From Mucilaginibacter jinjuensis (GTDB lineage: Bacteria; Bacteroidota; Bacteroidia; Sphingobacteriales; Sphingobacteriaceae), in contig NZ_CP117167.1 in assembly GCF_028596025.1 (NCBI RefSeq), positions 5,456,001 through 5,520,000 of the forward strand: a stretch of 64,000 bases of DNA. Reading direction: 5' to 3'. Positions 42,965-52,546 of the stretch are shown piece by piece (the first letter of the stretch is position 1; each line of letters starts with the position of its first letter). The notes under the pieces are model-generated. The model ran no database searches. It was not told where the DNA came from and saw only the letters and a list, made by a program, of their open reading frames with translations. The translations under genes and the position numbers were made by a program.

Positions 42965-44578
42965 TCACTCCTTTCGCACAATTTGGCTATTAACTTCAAC
43001 TTCTTTCAAAAGCGACTGCGCACTAACTGTACTACTAAAACTTTTGTCGGGATTGGTTTGCGATATCCGGTCTATATCTATACTGGTTTGATCGAGCTGT
43101 TTTATTAAGCTGTTTATTTTACTTAAATGCGAATTAAACATTTTCACTTTGTTGTTATAGGTATCAGCCTTATAGTTATTGGCTATTGCGGCAGCTTGCT
43201 TCGAAGTATCAGAAGGCATGTAACTATAGGCGGATAAATTACTTACTGTAGTTTCAATGGGTATCAATGACGGATCAGCATCCTTAGGATCTAAAGCTTG
43301 CAAACTAAGCCTAACCGGATCGGGATTATAGGCAACCAAACTTTTATATTCATCAATTATGGCTACCGTAGTTTTATGCTGATTAGAATAAGAATCAGCA
43401 ATTATTTTATTTCTGACATTATTTTTAAAGCTATTGAATAATAATGAAGTAAAATCATAAGCTTTAGTTCGCAACACTGCACCTTGTACCGAATAATAAT
43501 TACTCAGGGTTTTATTTTTGGTATACATTACGCCCATATTAGTACTAAAAACCTGTGCGGGCGAACTTATTGATAAATCTGCCTCGTTACCGAAATTATA
43601 AAACTGTTTACCGTAAATTTCCAAATCATCTATTCTTTCATACGATGAAAGGAAATAGAGCCGGTAACGCTGATATTCCTGATCAGGGTTATCGATTTGC
43701 GCATAGCAGTTTTGCAAGAAATCCTGTACCGCTTTATCGTTAAATATCTGATAAATGTTGGCATTAGGCGCAGGCTTCCACCTTAGTAAAGAAAGCTTCG
43801 CTTTAAACTCCAGTTCAGCCGAATTATTGACCCTTAATGAGTCGAACATTTTGGCAACAAAATAAGCAACTTGTGCATTAGCCATGCCTCTTTTATCTTT
43901 GTTAACCATCGCATACAGGCTATCCTGAATGGTGAGATAAGTTTCATTCGTATTCCAGAATGATGGTTCTAAAGGAGGCAGCAGCAAGCGGTTATTTTTA
44001 GTATCCACAAAAATGAAAGTACCCAGTGGATAAATATTCTGAAAATTATTTTCAAGCATCGATAAGCTGCTCATAGAAGCCGAATCAATCTTCAGTAGAA
44101 AGTTAAGCACCTTATTATGTTCCAGTTTTACACTCAAGCCTTCAAGCGATTCGAAATTAGTAGCCTGTTTTTCAGGAATAATGATTGGGATGTAAACAAC
44201 CTGATTTTTATTTTGAATAAGGGTTGCAAAATCCTTCTTAACAATTACAGAAGTTTGTTCTTCCGGATCCTGTCCGTAAAAGGCAATAGTATCTGCCTTA
44301 TTCAGCGAAATCTCTTTGATTTTCTCTTCGCCCGGTTTCAAACTCAACAAACTTTTCAGTTTATAGCCACCCGACTTTTTATTAATTTTATAAAATACAA
44401 CCACATTAGTTTTATCAGTATTTTTTACTTTAAACTTAAAGCTTTCTGCATTAGCCAATAATGGTTGCCCAATAAACACTATGGCAATTAAACTTACTAT
44501 CGTTTTTATGTTCGGGGATGAAACTGTAAGTATTTTTTTTAATACTAAAATTGATGCTAATAACGACGAGGTATTCAT
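42965..44578 (-). CDS. Large exported protein of unknown function (537 aa)
   Basis: A hydrophobic stretch near residues 25-43 (IKTIVSLIAIVFIGQPLLANA) works as a signal peptide, possibly from an internal start. The mature part starts with a short beta-rich domain (FKFKVKNTDKTNVVVFYKINKKSG) and continues into long helical regions rich in Asn, Ser and Tyr. No catalytic motif or known domain is recognisable. It is AT-rich relative to neighbours. A cell-envelope role is plausible but not shown. Confidence 0.72.
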   Translation of the reverse strand: MNTSSLLASILVLKKILTVSSPNIKTIVSLIAIVFIGQPLLANAESFKFKVKNTDKTNVVVFYKINKKSGGYKLKSLLSLKPGEEKIKEISLNKADTIAFYGQDPEEQTSVIVKKDFATLIQNKNQVVYIPIIIPEKQATNFESLEGLSVKLEHNKVLNFLLKIDSASMSSLSMLENNFQNIYPLGTFIFVDTKNNRLLLPPLEPSFWNTNETYLTIQDSLYAMVNKDKRGMANAQVAYFVAKMFDSLRVNNSAELEFKAKLSLLRWKPAPNANIYQIFNDKAVQDFLQNCYAQIDNPDQEYQRYRLYFLSSYERIDDLEIYGKQFYNFGNEADLSISSPAQVFSTNMGVMYTKNKTLSNYYSVQGAVLRTKAYDFTSLLFNSFKNNVRNKIIADSYSNQHKTTVAIIDEYKSLVAYNPDPVRLSLQALDPKDADPSLIPIETTVSNLSAYSYMPSDTSKQAAAIANNYKADTYNNKVKMFNSHLSKINSLIKQLDQTSIDIDRISQTNPDKSFSSTVSAQSLLKEVEVNSQIVRKE

Positions 44579-44779
44579 TATGATGCTATTTCAAGGGGTA
44601 ATTATTTTATAACGCCATGATGTATTTTTTAGTTTTAGTTCACCATACTATTAAACGGTAAATCGCTCAAAGTAATTTGCATTGAGCATTAATTTGAATA
44701 TTGAAATTTATGATTAATTTTCACTCTTAAACTAATATTAGTTATTGATAATTAACGAAATAGGCTAATCGAAGAAACC

Positions 44780-45445
44780 ATGAAACTTCTGCTCACTTCA
44801 GCCGGTATCAGCAACCAAAGCATCCGTAATGCATTGATCGTGCTTTTGGGTAAACCGATTGCCGAAGCCAACGCTCTTTTTATCCCAACTGCAGTTTATG
44901 GTATACCCAATGGCGGTGATATATTACGGCGGGTGATTTGCGGGACATTGGGCGACCCTTTCTGCGAATTGGGCTGGAAATCGTTGAGCTTATTCGAGCT
45001 TACAACGCTGCCCAGCCTCAAAAAAGAATTCTGGCTATCCACGCTAAATGAGACGGACGCTTTGCTGGTTGGCGGCGGCGATTGCCAGTATCTCACCTAT
45101 TGGATGAAGCAATCTGGAGTGGCAGATCTGTTACCTTCGCTGCTGCAAAAAGTGGTGTATGTAGGACTAAGCGCCGGGAGCATGATCATGACCAGTCATG
45201 GAAGCACCTTCGGTAACCACACGCTGCCGGCAGAAAGTGCTAAATCATTAGGACTGATTGATTTTGCAATTCACCCACACTTGGACTACCCAACGTTTCC
45301 GCAAAATTCTATGGCTAATATTGAGAAGCTGGCCGCTACCCTACCGATGCCATCGTATGCCATTGATGACCAAACCGCCATTAAAGTGGTCGACGGTGTA
45401 GTCGAAGTGATTTCTGAGGGAAACTGGAAGCTGATTACTCCCTGA
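44780..45445 (+). CDS. Peptidase S51 (dipeptidase E-like)
   Basis: This 221-residue cytosolic protein of the class-I glutamine-amidotransferase-like fold has its nucleophile Ser131 in VVYVGLSAGSMIM, the GxSAGS elbow of S51 peptidases. DALLVGGGDCQYLTYWMK and the later DFAIHPHLDYP carry the other expected pocket residues. S51 enzymes cleave after aspartate in dipeptides. It is convergent with the HlyD gene across a shared terminator. Confidence 0.9.
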   Translation: MKLLLTSAGISNQSIRNALIVLLGKPIAEANALFIPTAVYGIPNGGDILRRVICGTLGDPFCELGWKSLSLFELTTLPSLKKEFWLSTLNETDALLVGGGDCQYLTYWMKQSGVADLLPSLLQKVVYVGLSAGSMIMTSHGSTFGNHTLPAESAKSLGLIDFAIHPHLDYPTFPQNSMANIEKLAATLPMPSYAIDDQTAIKVVDGVVEVISEGNWKLITP

Positions 45446-45449
45446 ATTT

Positions 45450-45486
45450 AAACCCACTACCCAACGCTAAGCCGGGCAGTGGGTTT
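45450..45486. terminator. Bidirectional terminator
   Basis: The arms AAACCCACT (45450-45458) and AGTGGGTTT (45478-45486) lie between the S51 peptidase and efflux adaptor stops. Confidence 0.7.
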
Positions 45487-45495
45487 GGTTGTTGA

Positions 45496-46584
45496 TTAAA
45501 GTTTATCGCCGTTTTTAATCTCGTCGCTGGCATGCAGCAAAACGCGATCATTGGCTTTAAGGCTGCCGAATACTTCGGTAGAATCATGTGTGGCTAAGCC
45601 CTCTTTTACACTCACCAGTTCTGCTTTGCCATCGCGTGCAGCAATCACATACTCTTGTTCTGTTGAACGCACAATAGCACTATTCGGCACCAGTAATGAT
45701 TTTGCGCCCGACAGCATAGGGATCTTCACTTCGGCATACATACCCGGCTTTAATGATTGTTTGGCATTATCCACATCAATCTCAATAGCTTCTGATCGCA
45801 TGCTGCCCAGGGCATTTGCCGAGCGGCTGATCTTAGCCGTATACTCATTGCCCGGCATGGCATTAAAGATAAAAGTTACCGGCTGGGTCAGGTCAACTTT
45901 ATCCACATAATCTTCGGGGATATAAACTTCCAAACGCATTTTGCGAATATCCTGCAATACCAGCATGGGTTGATCTGTAGCCTTACCCGGCGCTACCAAT
46001 GCACCTGGTGATACATTACGCTGAACGATCATGCCATCAAAAGGGGCATAAATATTTAAATAACCCTGCATGGTACGCACCGATGCCACATTTGAGCGTT
46101 CTGAATTGGCAATGGCTTCATCGGCTTTCATTTTGGCCGATGCATTATCCAATTCCAATGGCGATACCGAACCGGGTTCGGCGGCAGCTTCTTTTAAACG
46201 CTGGTATTTCTCTTTACTGGCCAAGGCGGTTTCCTGCGCCTGTAAGTAGCGCGAGTTAGCAGCCTGGTATTGAGATTCCATTTCGGGGGCTTCGAGCGTG
46301 ATCAGGAGCTGGCCTTTTTTTACGATAGAGCCACGATCTACATAAAGCTGCTTTACAAACCCGTTCACTTTGGGGAACAGGTTAACCTCATTAAAGGGTT
46401 TCAGCTGACCGGGCAAACGCGCCGAGCTTGATAGCGCCTTTTCTGCCACATTACCAAATTGATTGGCGGATACAGCAGATGATGCAGTTTTACTTTCAGT
46501 CAGATCAACCGGTTTTTGGTTGCCAGAGCAGGCATATAGCGAGGTGCTGATGGCAGCACATAATATTAATTTATTGTATTTCAT
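45496..46584 (-). CDS. RND efflux periplasmic adaptor (HlyD/MFP family) lipoprotein
   Basis: This 362-residue lipoprotein has leader MKYNKLILCAAISTSLYAC with lipid Cys19. The adaptor architecture is clear: biotinyl-lipoyl half (NEVNLFPKVNGFVKQLYVDRGSIVKKGQLLITLE), alpha hairpin, second lipoyl half (YAPFDGMIVQRNVSPGALV) and barrel (MRLEVYIPEDYVDKVDLTQPVTF). It bridges the RND pump and TolC. Third gene of the operon, 6 bp after the pump stop. Confidence 0.94.
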   Translation of the reverse strand: MKYNKLILCAAISTSLYACSGNQKPVDLTESKTASSAVSANQFGNVAEKALSSSARLPGQLKPFNEVNLFPKVNGFVKQLYVDRGSIVKKGQLLITLEAPEMESQYQAANSRYLQAQETALASKEKYQRLKEAAAEPGSVSPLELDNASAKMKADEAIANSERSNVASVRTMQGYLNIYAPFDGMIVQRNVSPGALVAPGKATDQPMLVLQDIRKMRLEVYIPEDYVDKVDLTQPVTFIFNAMPGNEYTAKISRSANALGSMRSEAIEIDVDNAKQSLKPGMYAEVKIPMLSGAKSLLVPNSAIVRSTEQEYVIAARDGKAELVSVKEGLATHDSTEVFGSLKANDRVLLHASDEIKNGDKL

Positions 46585-46590
46585 GATAGA

Positions 46591-49500
46591 TTAAGCATTA
46601 ATAGGTTCTTCGGTTAAAATTTCGTCCTCGGGCATCAGCGCAGGCGATGTGTAAGTGGTTTTATCCTGTACCCAGGCAAACACCAGCGGTAAAATAAACA
46701 GGGCTGCCAATGTTGAGGCAAACAGGCCGCCAATTACAGCGCGACCAAGCGGAGCCGATTGTTCGCCGGCCTCGCCCATACCCGATGCCATTGGGATCAT
46801 CCCGGCAATCATGGCCAAACTGGTCATTAAAATTGGCCTTAAACGGATGGATGCACTGGTTACCGCGGCACGGGTGGCATTACGGTAATCCAATCGCAGG
46901 TTTTCTGCATTGGTAACAATCAGGATGGCATTGGCTACCGATACCCCGGTGGACATGATCATCCCCATGTACGATTGCAGATTAAGCGTTGACCCCGTAA
47001 TCAACAATGCCGTGAGCGAACCCAAAATTACAGCAGGCACAGTTGATAATACCGTTAACGAAACTTTAAACGATTGATAATTGGCAGCCAGCAATAAAAA
47101 GATCACCAATACGGCAAAGCCTAAACCATTCTGCAAGCTGGTTAAAGTATCCGTCAACAAGCCCGACATTCCTCCTATTGTGGCAATCAATCCTTTAGGT
47201 GGTGTGCCTACGGCTGCCACTGCTTTTTGCACATCTGATGTTGCCTGTGCCAAATCCATTTTATAAATATTGGCGCTTACTGTTAGGTAGCGCCGTGGGC
47301 CGTCGCGGTCATATTCTCCCGGTACGTATACGGTTTTAAATTCGGCAACATCGCCCAGTACCGGGCTACTCTGGCCTTTTACCAGCGGGATCTCTTTCAG
47401 CTGATCCATACTGTTCATCGAATACTCGGGCACCTGTACTTGTACCTGGTAGGTATATGCGCCTTTTTCATCGAGCCACAAATTCTTCTCTGTAAAACGG
47501 CTTGAGATTGTACTTGCCGCAACCGTACGGGCAATATCCTTCATATTTAAACCCAGCTGTGCAGTCTTCAATCTATCAACAGTAATTGAAATTACCGGGA
47601 ACCTTAGTGGCTGCTCAATCTGCACATCGCGCAGGTATTTGATGTTTTTCAGCCGGGCCATTACCTTATTGGCGTAACCTTCAATCTGCACCATATCTTT
47701 ACCGGCAACCTGCACCTCAATTGGGGTTGATGCACCCTGGCTCATGATTTTCTCGGTCATGTCAATCGGCTCAAAGGTGATCTGCATTTCGGGCAGGGCG
47801 TAATGAATGTTTTTGCGCAGGGCATCCTTTAGCTCATCCATATTAACATGGTAACTTTCATCAAGGTTTACCTGTAAAATGGCTTCGTGCGTACCTGTGT
47901 TAAAGATGTAAAGGTTACTGCTACCGTAACTGCTTGGAATTAGCCCGATATAGCCGGAGGTAATCTCCACATGGTTATTCACCGTTTTATTGATGATGGC
48001 CAGCACCTGTTTAAACTTATCTTCGGTACGTTCAAGTCGTGTACCCTGCGGCTCTTTCATACGGATCTGAAACTGGCCATTATTGATCTTCGGCATCATA
48101 TCTTTACCGATAAAAACAAAGCATAACCCAGCCAGCACAATTACGGCTACAAGGTAAACCGGCACGATAACCTTTTTATTCGGCATCCATTTTTTCAGGA
48201 TGTTCATGAAGCGGAGTTTTACTTTTTCGAAGAAATCATTTTGCTCGGGCTCTTCATTTTCGTGTTGTAAATGATTGTGAACCTGCGTTTCTTCCGGGTT
48301 ATCTAACGATTCGCCTGCATGCGCATGAACGTGGCGGTGATGATAGTTTTGGTAACGCTCTGCCTTAATTAACCAGTTACTTAAAATAGGCACTACCGTT
48401 TGCGCCAAAATGTAAGACACGATCATGGTTAACCCGATGGACATCGATAGCGGCAAGAACATCGCTTTCGGTACACCACTCATCATAAACGATGGCGCAA
48501 ATACAGCGAGGATACAAAGCAAAATAAGCAGCAGCGGGAACGAAATCTCCTCACAGGCATCATAAATTGCTTTCCGTTTCGATTTACCCATCTCGAGGTG
48601 TTGGTGGATATTTTCAATCGTAACCGTTGCCTGATCCACAAGGATACCGATAGCCAATGCCAGTCCGCTTAGGGTCATGATGTTGATGGTTTGGCCGAAT
48701 AAACTGAGCAGCAACACCCCTATTAAAATAGAAACCGGGATAGTAATTACCACAATTAAACTGCTTCGCCAGTCGCGCAGAAAGAGGAGTACCATTAAGC
48801 CGGTAAGCAAGGCACCCAGTCCACCTTCGGTCATTAGACTTTTTACTGCGTTTACCACGAATACCGATTGATCGAACTCGTAAGATAGTTTCACATCATC
48901 GGGCAGCAGCGATTGCATTTCGGGCAGTTTCTGTTTCAAACTTTGCACCACCGACCAGGTAGAAGCATCGGCCGTTTTAACTACGGGAATGTACACCGAA
49001 CGTTTGCCGTTAATCAAAGCATAATCAACTGTAATATCGGCGGCATCCGCAACACGGGCAAAATCTTTAACAAAAATGGGCACACCATTTTGCGTTTTAA
49101 CCGGGATACTGCCAAAGTTATCGGAGCTCTTGATCAACGAGTTCATGGTGGTTAGGTACATGGTATTATCCAACCTTAAATTGCCCGAAGGCGCCATTAC
49201 GTTAAATTTCGACAAGGCATCAACCACCTCATCGGCTGTTAGGTTATAGCTACGTAATTTATCAGGATCAACATTAATGGTGATCGACCTTGCATTAGCA
49301 CCAAACGGTGGCGGGGCAGATAAACCCGGAATGGTTGAAAACATCGGCCTGATACGGGTTGCGGCCAGGTCATAAATATCTTTCAAACTTTTGGTTGGGC
49401 TCGAAAATACCAGCTGACCAACCGGCAGCGAAGAAGCATCGAACCTGATTACCTGCGGCGGCAATGCACCCTGTGGGAAAAAGCTTGTTGCCCTGTTTAC

Positions 49501-49833
49501 CTGCAAAGCTACCTGCGCCGAAGCTTCGGCCATGTTGGTGCTTTCGTAAAAGGACAGCTTAATAAGTGTTAAGCCCTGGATATTTTTACTGGTGATACTT
49601 TTTACCCCGTTGATGTACAAAAACTGGTTTTGCAAGCCGGTAGAAAAGAAGCCCTCCATTTGCTGGGCCGACATACCACCGTACGACTCGATGACATAGA
49701 TAGTGGGCAGGTTTAACTGCGGAAATATATCTATCGGTATTTTTATTGCACTAAGCACTGCAAATATCAAAAGGCTCATGGTGATAACCATCGTAGTTAT
49801 CGGCCTTTTTAATGCAGACGTGACCATTGACAT
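46591..49833 (-). CDS. RND efflux inner-membrane pump (HAE1/AcrB-like) with His-rich loop
   Basis: This 1080-residue pump has twelve transmembrane helices and two large periplasmic loops. Conserved features are RPITTMVITMSLLIFA at the N-terminus, GLALAIGILVDQATVTIENI in TM4 with the proton-relay Asp, and MSTGVSVANAILIVTNAENLR. An unusual cytoplasmic segment at about residues 494-531 is rich in His, Glu and Asn (NYHHRHVHAHAGES, HNHLQHENEEPEQN), which suggests metal binding. Substrate unknown. It lies 7 bp after the tolC gene stop. Confidence 0.95.
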   Translation of the reverse strand: MSMVTSALKRPITTMVITMSLLIFAVLSAIKIPIDIFPQLNLPTIYVIESYGGMSAQQMEGFFSTGLQNQFLYINGVKSITSKNIQGLTLIKLSFYESTNMAEASAQVALQVNRATSFFPQGALPPQVIRFDASSLPVGQLVFSSPTKSLKDIYDLAATRIRPMFSTIPGLSAPPPFGANARSITINVDPDKLRSYNLTADEVVDALSKFNVMAPSGNLRLDNTMYLTTMNSLIKSSDNFGSIPVKTQNGVPIFVKDFARVADAADITVDYALINGKRSVYIPVVKTADASTWSVVQSLKQKLPEMQSLLPDDVKLSYEFDQSVFVVNAVKSLMTEGGLGALLTGLMVLLFLRDWRSSLIVVITIPVSILIGVLLLSLFGQTINIMTLSGLALAIGILVDQATVTIENIHQHLEMGKSKRKAIYDACEEISFPLLLILLCILAVFAPSFMMSGVPKAMFLPLSMSIGLTMIVSYILAQTVVPILSNWLIKAERYQNYHHRHVHAHAGESLDNPEETQVHNHLQHENEEPEQNDFFEKVKLRFMNILKKWMPNKKVIVPVYLVAVIVLAGLCFVFIGKDMMPKINNGQFQIRMKEPQGTRLERTEDKFKQVLAIINKTVNNHVEITSGYIGLIPSSYGSSNLYIFNTGTHEAILQVNLDESYHVNMDELKDALRKNIHYALPEMQITFEPIDMTEKIMSQGASTPIEVQVAGKDMVQIEGYANKVMARLKNIKYLRDVQIEQPLRFPVISITVDRLKTAQLGLNMKDIARTVAASTISSRFTEKNLWLDEKGAYTYQVQVQVPEYSMNSMDQLKEIPLVKGQSSPVLGDVAEFKTVYVPGEYDRDGPRRYLTVSANIYKMDLAQATSDVQKAVAAVGTPPKGLIATIGGMSGLLTDTLTSLQNGLGFAVLVIFLLLAANYQSFKVSLTVLSTVPAVILGSLTALLITGSTLNLQSYMGMIMSTGVSVANAILIVTNAENLRLDYRNATRAAVTSASIRLRPILMTSLAMIAGMIPMASGMGEAGEQSAPLGRAVIGGLFASTLAALFILPLVFAWVQDKTTYTSPALMPEDEILTEEPINA

Positions 49834-49840
49834 AATTATT

Positions 49841-51226
49841 CTATTTTAAGGTGTTCAATAAAGCGGTTACCTGGTTCTCTGTAATGGCCTTTTGGAAAAG
49901 CGCATTAACGTAAGCATAGCGCGCCTGTGCATAATCAGTTTCGGCACGGTAAAGGATGCTGAGAGCCGCATTTAATTCGATAATATCAGTTAAGCCGCTG
50001 CGATAAAGTGAAAGCTTTTGGCGATACCCGGCATTAGCCGCCTTTAACTGGTTCGGTATTTCCTGCAAACGTTGTTGTGCGGTGGTCAGCTCCACCGAAG
50101 CCTGGTTGGCACTAATGGCAAGCATTTGCTTTTGCTCATCCAGTTTCTTTTGAGCGTAATCAGTCTCCGTTTTTTGGGTGCGAAGTTTGAGTTGTTTACG
50201 CCGCAGGTCGAACAGGTTGTAAGAGATACCTACGCCTACAAGGTAGTTCCCCCGCTGAAAATCGAAACCACTGCCTACGCTGTTGAAATTATCGTTAGCA
50301 TCAACGCTCGAACCCCTGCCCCAGGCAGCGGCCTCTAACAAAATCTTGGGGTTGTATTGCTTACGCACCATATCCTCCCGCTGTAAACTGTTCTGGTAAA
50401 CAGAGCGATAATAATTAATAAGCGGATGGTTAACGGTATCGGCAACAGCTGATGGCGCATTCTGGCTGATAAGGTTAGTCTCGGCCGAAGTATCCGGTAT
50501 AATGGTAGCATAAGGCAAGCCACTTATGGCCGATAGTTGTAATTGAACCTGCTTTAACTGGTTATTTAATTCGATATAATTTAAGCGCGCTTTAGAGAGC
50601 TCGGCTTCTGCAATACTGGTATCTACACCAGGCCTTACGCCGCTTTTAGCCAGTGAGCGGATAGAGCGGTTGATTTCTTCGTTACGCTTAATGTTACGCT
50701 GCTGTATAGCTAGGTAATCCTGCAAACGGGTTAGCTGTAAATAGCTGCCGATAGTATAAGCCTGCAATTGATATTTGGATTGCGCAAACTGGTTTTGCTC
50801 AACCTTAATATCAGAACTGGCTACCTTGTTTTGGGCGCCATAAGAGCCAAAATTGTAAACCTCCCAATCTAAAGCGGCAATACCTAAGTTAGCGCCTGTA
50901 GCTGTGGCATTGCTTTCGGTACGTACACCGCGCGAATTTGACGGGATAATGCCGAAACCAAAATACGGGCCGGCAACGTTGTTATTGGTACCTATATCGG
51001 CCTGGTAATTTAGCCTGAGGTTGGGCAACCAGTTACTTTTAGTTTCTGTGGCTTGCGCCCGCTTTATTAATATGGCTGCCGAATCTGTAATTAAGGTTGG
51101 CGCTTTTTGCTCAACCTGATTGAGCAGTTGCTTTAATGAAATAGCTGGAGGTATTTGCTGGGCCTGCGCATGTATTATTATAAATAAACATACCGCAACG
51201 CCCACGACTTTTTTAAAGCCTGACAT
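49841..51226 (-). CDS. TolC-family outer membrane efflux protein
   Basis: This 461-residue precursor has a signal peptide (VVGVAVCLFIIIHAQAQQ). It shows the duplicated helical-barrel repeats of outer membrane efflux channels (ATETKSNWLPNLRLNYQADIG, GVRPGVDTSIAEAELSKARLNYIELNNQL, YRSGLTDIIELNAALSILYRAETDYAQARY). First gene of the efflux operon; no regulator is adjacent, so its inducer cannot be guessed. Confidence 0.93.
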   Translation of the reverse strand: MSGFKKVVGVAVCLFIIIHAQAQQIPPAISLKQLLNQVEQKAPTLITDSAAILIKRAQATETKSNWLPNLRLNYQADIGTNNNVAGPYFGFGIIPSNSRGVRTESNATATGANLGIAALDWEVYNFGSYGAQNKVASSDIKVEQNQFAQSKYQLQAYTIGSYLQLTRLQDYLAIQQRNIKRNEEINRSIRSLAKSGVRPGVDTSIAEAELSKARLNYIELNNQLKQVQLQLSAISGLPYATIIPDTSAETNLISQNAPSAVADTVNHPLINYYRSVYQNSLQREDMVRKQYNPKILLEAAAWGRGSSVDANDNFNSVGSGFDFQRGNYLVGVGISYNLFDLRRKQLKLRTQKTETDYAQKKLDEQKQMLAISANQASVELTTAQQRLQEIPNQLKAANAGYRQKLSLYRSGLTDIIELNAALSILYRAETDYAQARYAYVNALFQKAITENQVTALLNTLK

Positions 51227-51311
51227 GCTGAATTTGTATAAAATAAATATTGGATTGATTATCGAACAGCCCCGGCAGAACGCCCAGGAGCATGTTATTT
51301 TAAGCCGATAA

Positions 51312-51686
51312 TCAGATGGTTAATTTACCGGTGAGCAAGTAAGTACGCTCATCCTGTAAACTATTAAAAGAGAGTTGGTCAATAAACTGACCTGTAATAT
51401 TTTCTCTGATCTTATAAATCAGCGGAAATAATAAGGATAATAATGCAGTAATAGCCAGCACTAAATTAGCCGGCGGGTTGATAAGCAATTTTTGTATCGT
51501 GGCCTTTTTAATTTCGGCCTCTTCCAGGTATTCGGGTACACGTTTGGTAAATGCTTTTACCAGTATAATCGTATTGTCTTTGCTTTCCTTTAAAAGTTTA
51601 AGTCCGCTAAAACCCAAAAAAGGTTTGGCAACAAAAAGCAATGCTGCAAACACTAATATGAATTTTATCACCTTTAACCTCGACAT
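51312..51686 (-). CDS. Small membrane protein of unknown function (124 aa)
   Basis: It has two hydrophobic helices, at about 8-28 (FILVFAALLFVAKPFLGFSG) and 72-90 (NLVLAITALLSLLFPLIY). A charged central region lies between them (KESKDNTIILVKAFTKRVPEYLEEAEIKK). The last ~30 residues are polar. No known family. It is located 85 bp upstream of the efflux operon on the same strand, so it could belong to it, but the gap is large. Confidence 0.7.
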   Translation of the reverse strand: MSRLKVIKFILVFAALLFVAKPFLGFSGLKLLKESKDNTIILVKAFTKRVPEYLEEAEIKKATIQKLLINPPANLVLAITALLSLLFPLIYKIRENITGQFIDQLSFNSLQDERTYLLTGKLTI

Positions 51687-51834
51687 ATATAGTTATATAC
51701 GTGCAAAAATGAATATTAATTGCATATTGTTTTAAGGGTAACGGGAATGTTGCAATGGAGGGGTTCCGGCTATTTTAGACGATGAATTAGCTATAAACTA
51801 TTTCTTACACTCAATAAGCAGTCATCCTTCATAT

Positions 51835-52449
51835 CTATTTCTGGTGTTTCCAAAACCTGCCTTTCCCTTCGGCTATCCATTCTAAGGCTTCATTTATTCT
51901 TTTTTGTCGCGTTTCGTCGGTCTTGGCATCGGTAATCCAAATAATGTACTCCTTGCGGAAAGAGTTGGACTTGCTTTCAAAAACCTCCTTTGCTTTGCCA
52001 TTAGCTGTTAATGCAGCCAACAAATAATCGGGAGTTTCCAACACTTTGGGCTTATCAGTTTGCGGCTTATCCCTTTTTACCTTAATGCCTTTTTCATTTA
52101 ACTGCATGGCTTCTTTAAGCATGGCAACAAATTCGTCATTTGCCGGCAGGTCGGTTGGCTTGGTAATCTTCCCTAAAAACCTTTGGATCGGTTTTAAGTC
52201 TTTATTTACCTTCAGGCGCGGGTCGGTCATCAGGTCGGCCTTCAGGAACGTGAAAGCGCAATGATTTTTATAGGATGCCATCACACACATATTATCGCCG
52301 TTAAATTCAAAATGGGGCAGGCTCCATTTTATGGCCTCTTCTACCCCAGGGCAATTTTGATGAATCAGCGTGCGCCAGTGCGCAAGAATAGGTTTTGCAA
52401 AATCTTCTGCATTGGTTATATAATCATCTACAGCCGGGTTATAGTTCAT
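51835..52449 (-). CDS. DUF1801 plus YdeI/OmdA-type protein
   Basis: This 204-residue cytosolic protein has an N-terminal DUF1801-like part (VDDYITNAEDFAKPILAHWRTLIHQNCPGVEEAIKWSLPHFEF, MASYKNHCAFTFLKADLM). Its C-terminal region is of the YdeI/OmpD-associated type (TPDYLLAALTANGKAKEVFE, YIIWITDAKTDETRQKRINEALEWI). Members are common in soil Bacteroidota, but the mechanism is not established. It is single and faces no obvious partner. Confidence 0.88.
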   Translation of the reverse strand: MNYNPAVDDYITNAEDFAKPILAHWRTLIHQNCPGVEEAIKWSLPHFEFNGDNMCVMASYKNHCAFTFLKADLMTDPRLKVNKDLKPIQRFLGKITKPTDLPANDEFVAMLKEAMQLNEKGIKVKRDKPQTDKPKVLETPDYLLAALTANGKAKEVFESKSNSFRKEYIIWITDAKTDETRQKRINEALEWIAEGKGRFWKHQK

Positions 52450-52546
52450 GATATGTGGTTTTTTAGTAATTACAATTGTTGCAGCAAAAAAAACTAAACT
52501 AAGGCAGAAGATCTGGTTAAAAAATTGGGGATACTGGTTAATTTAA

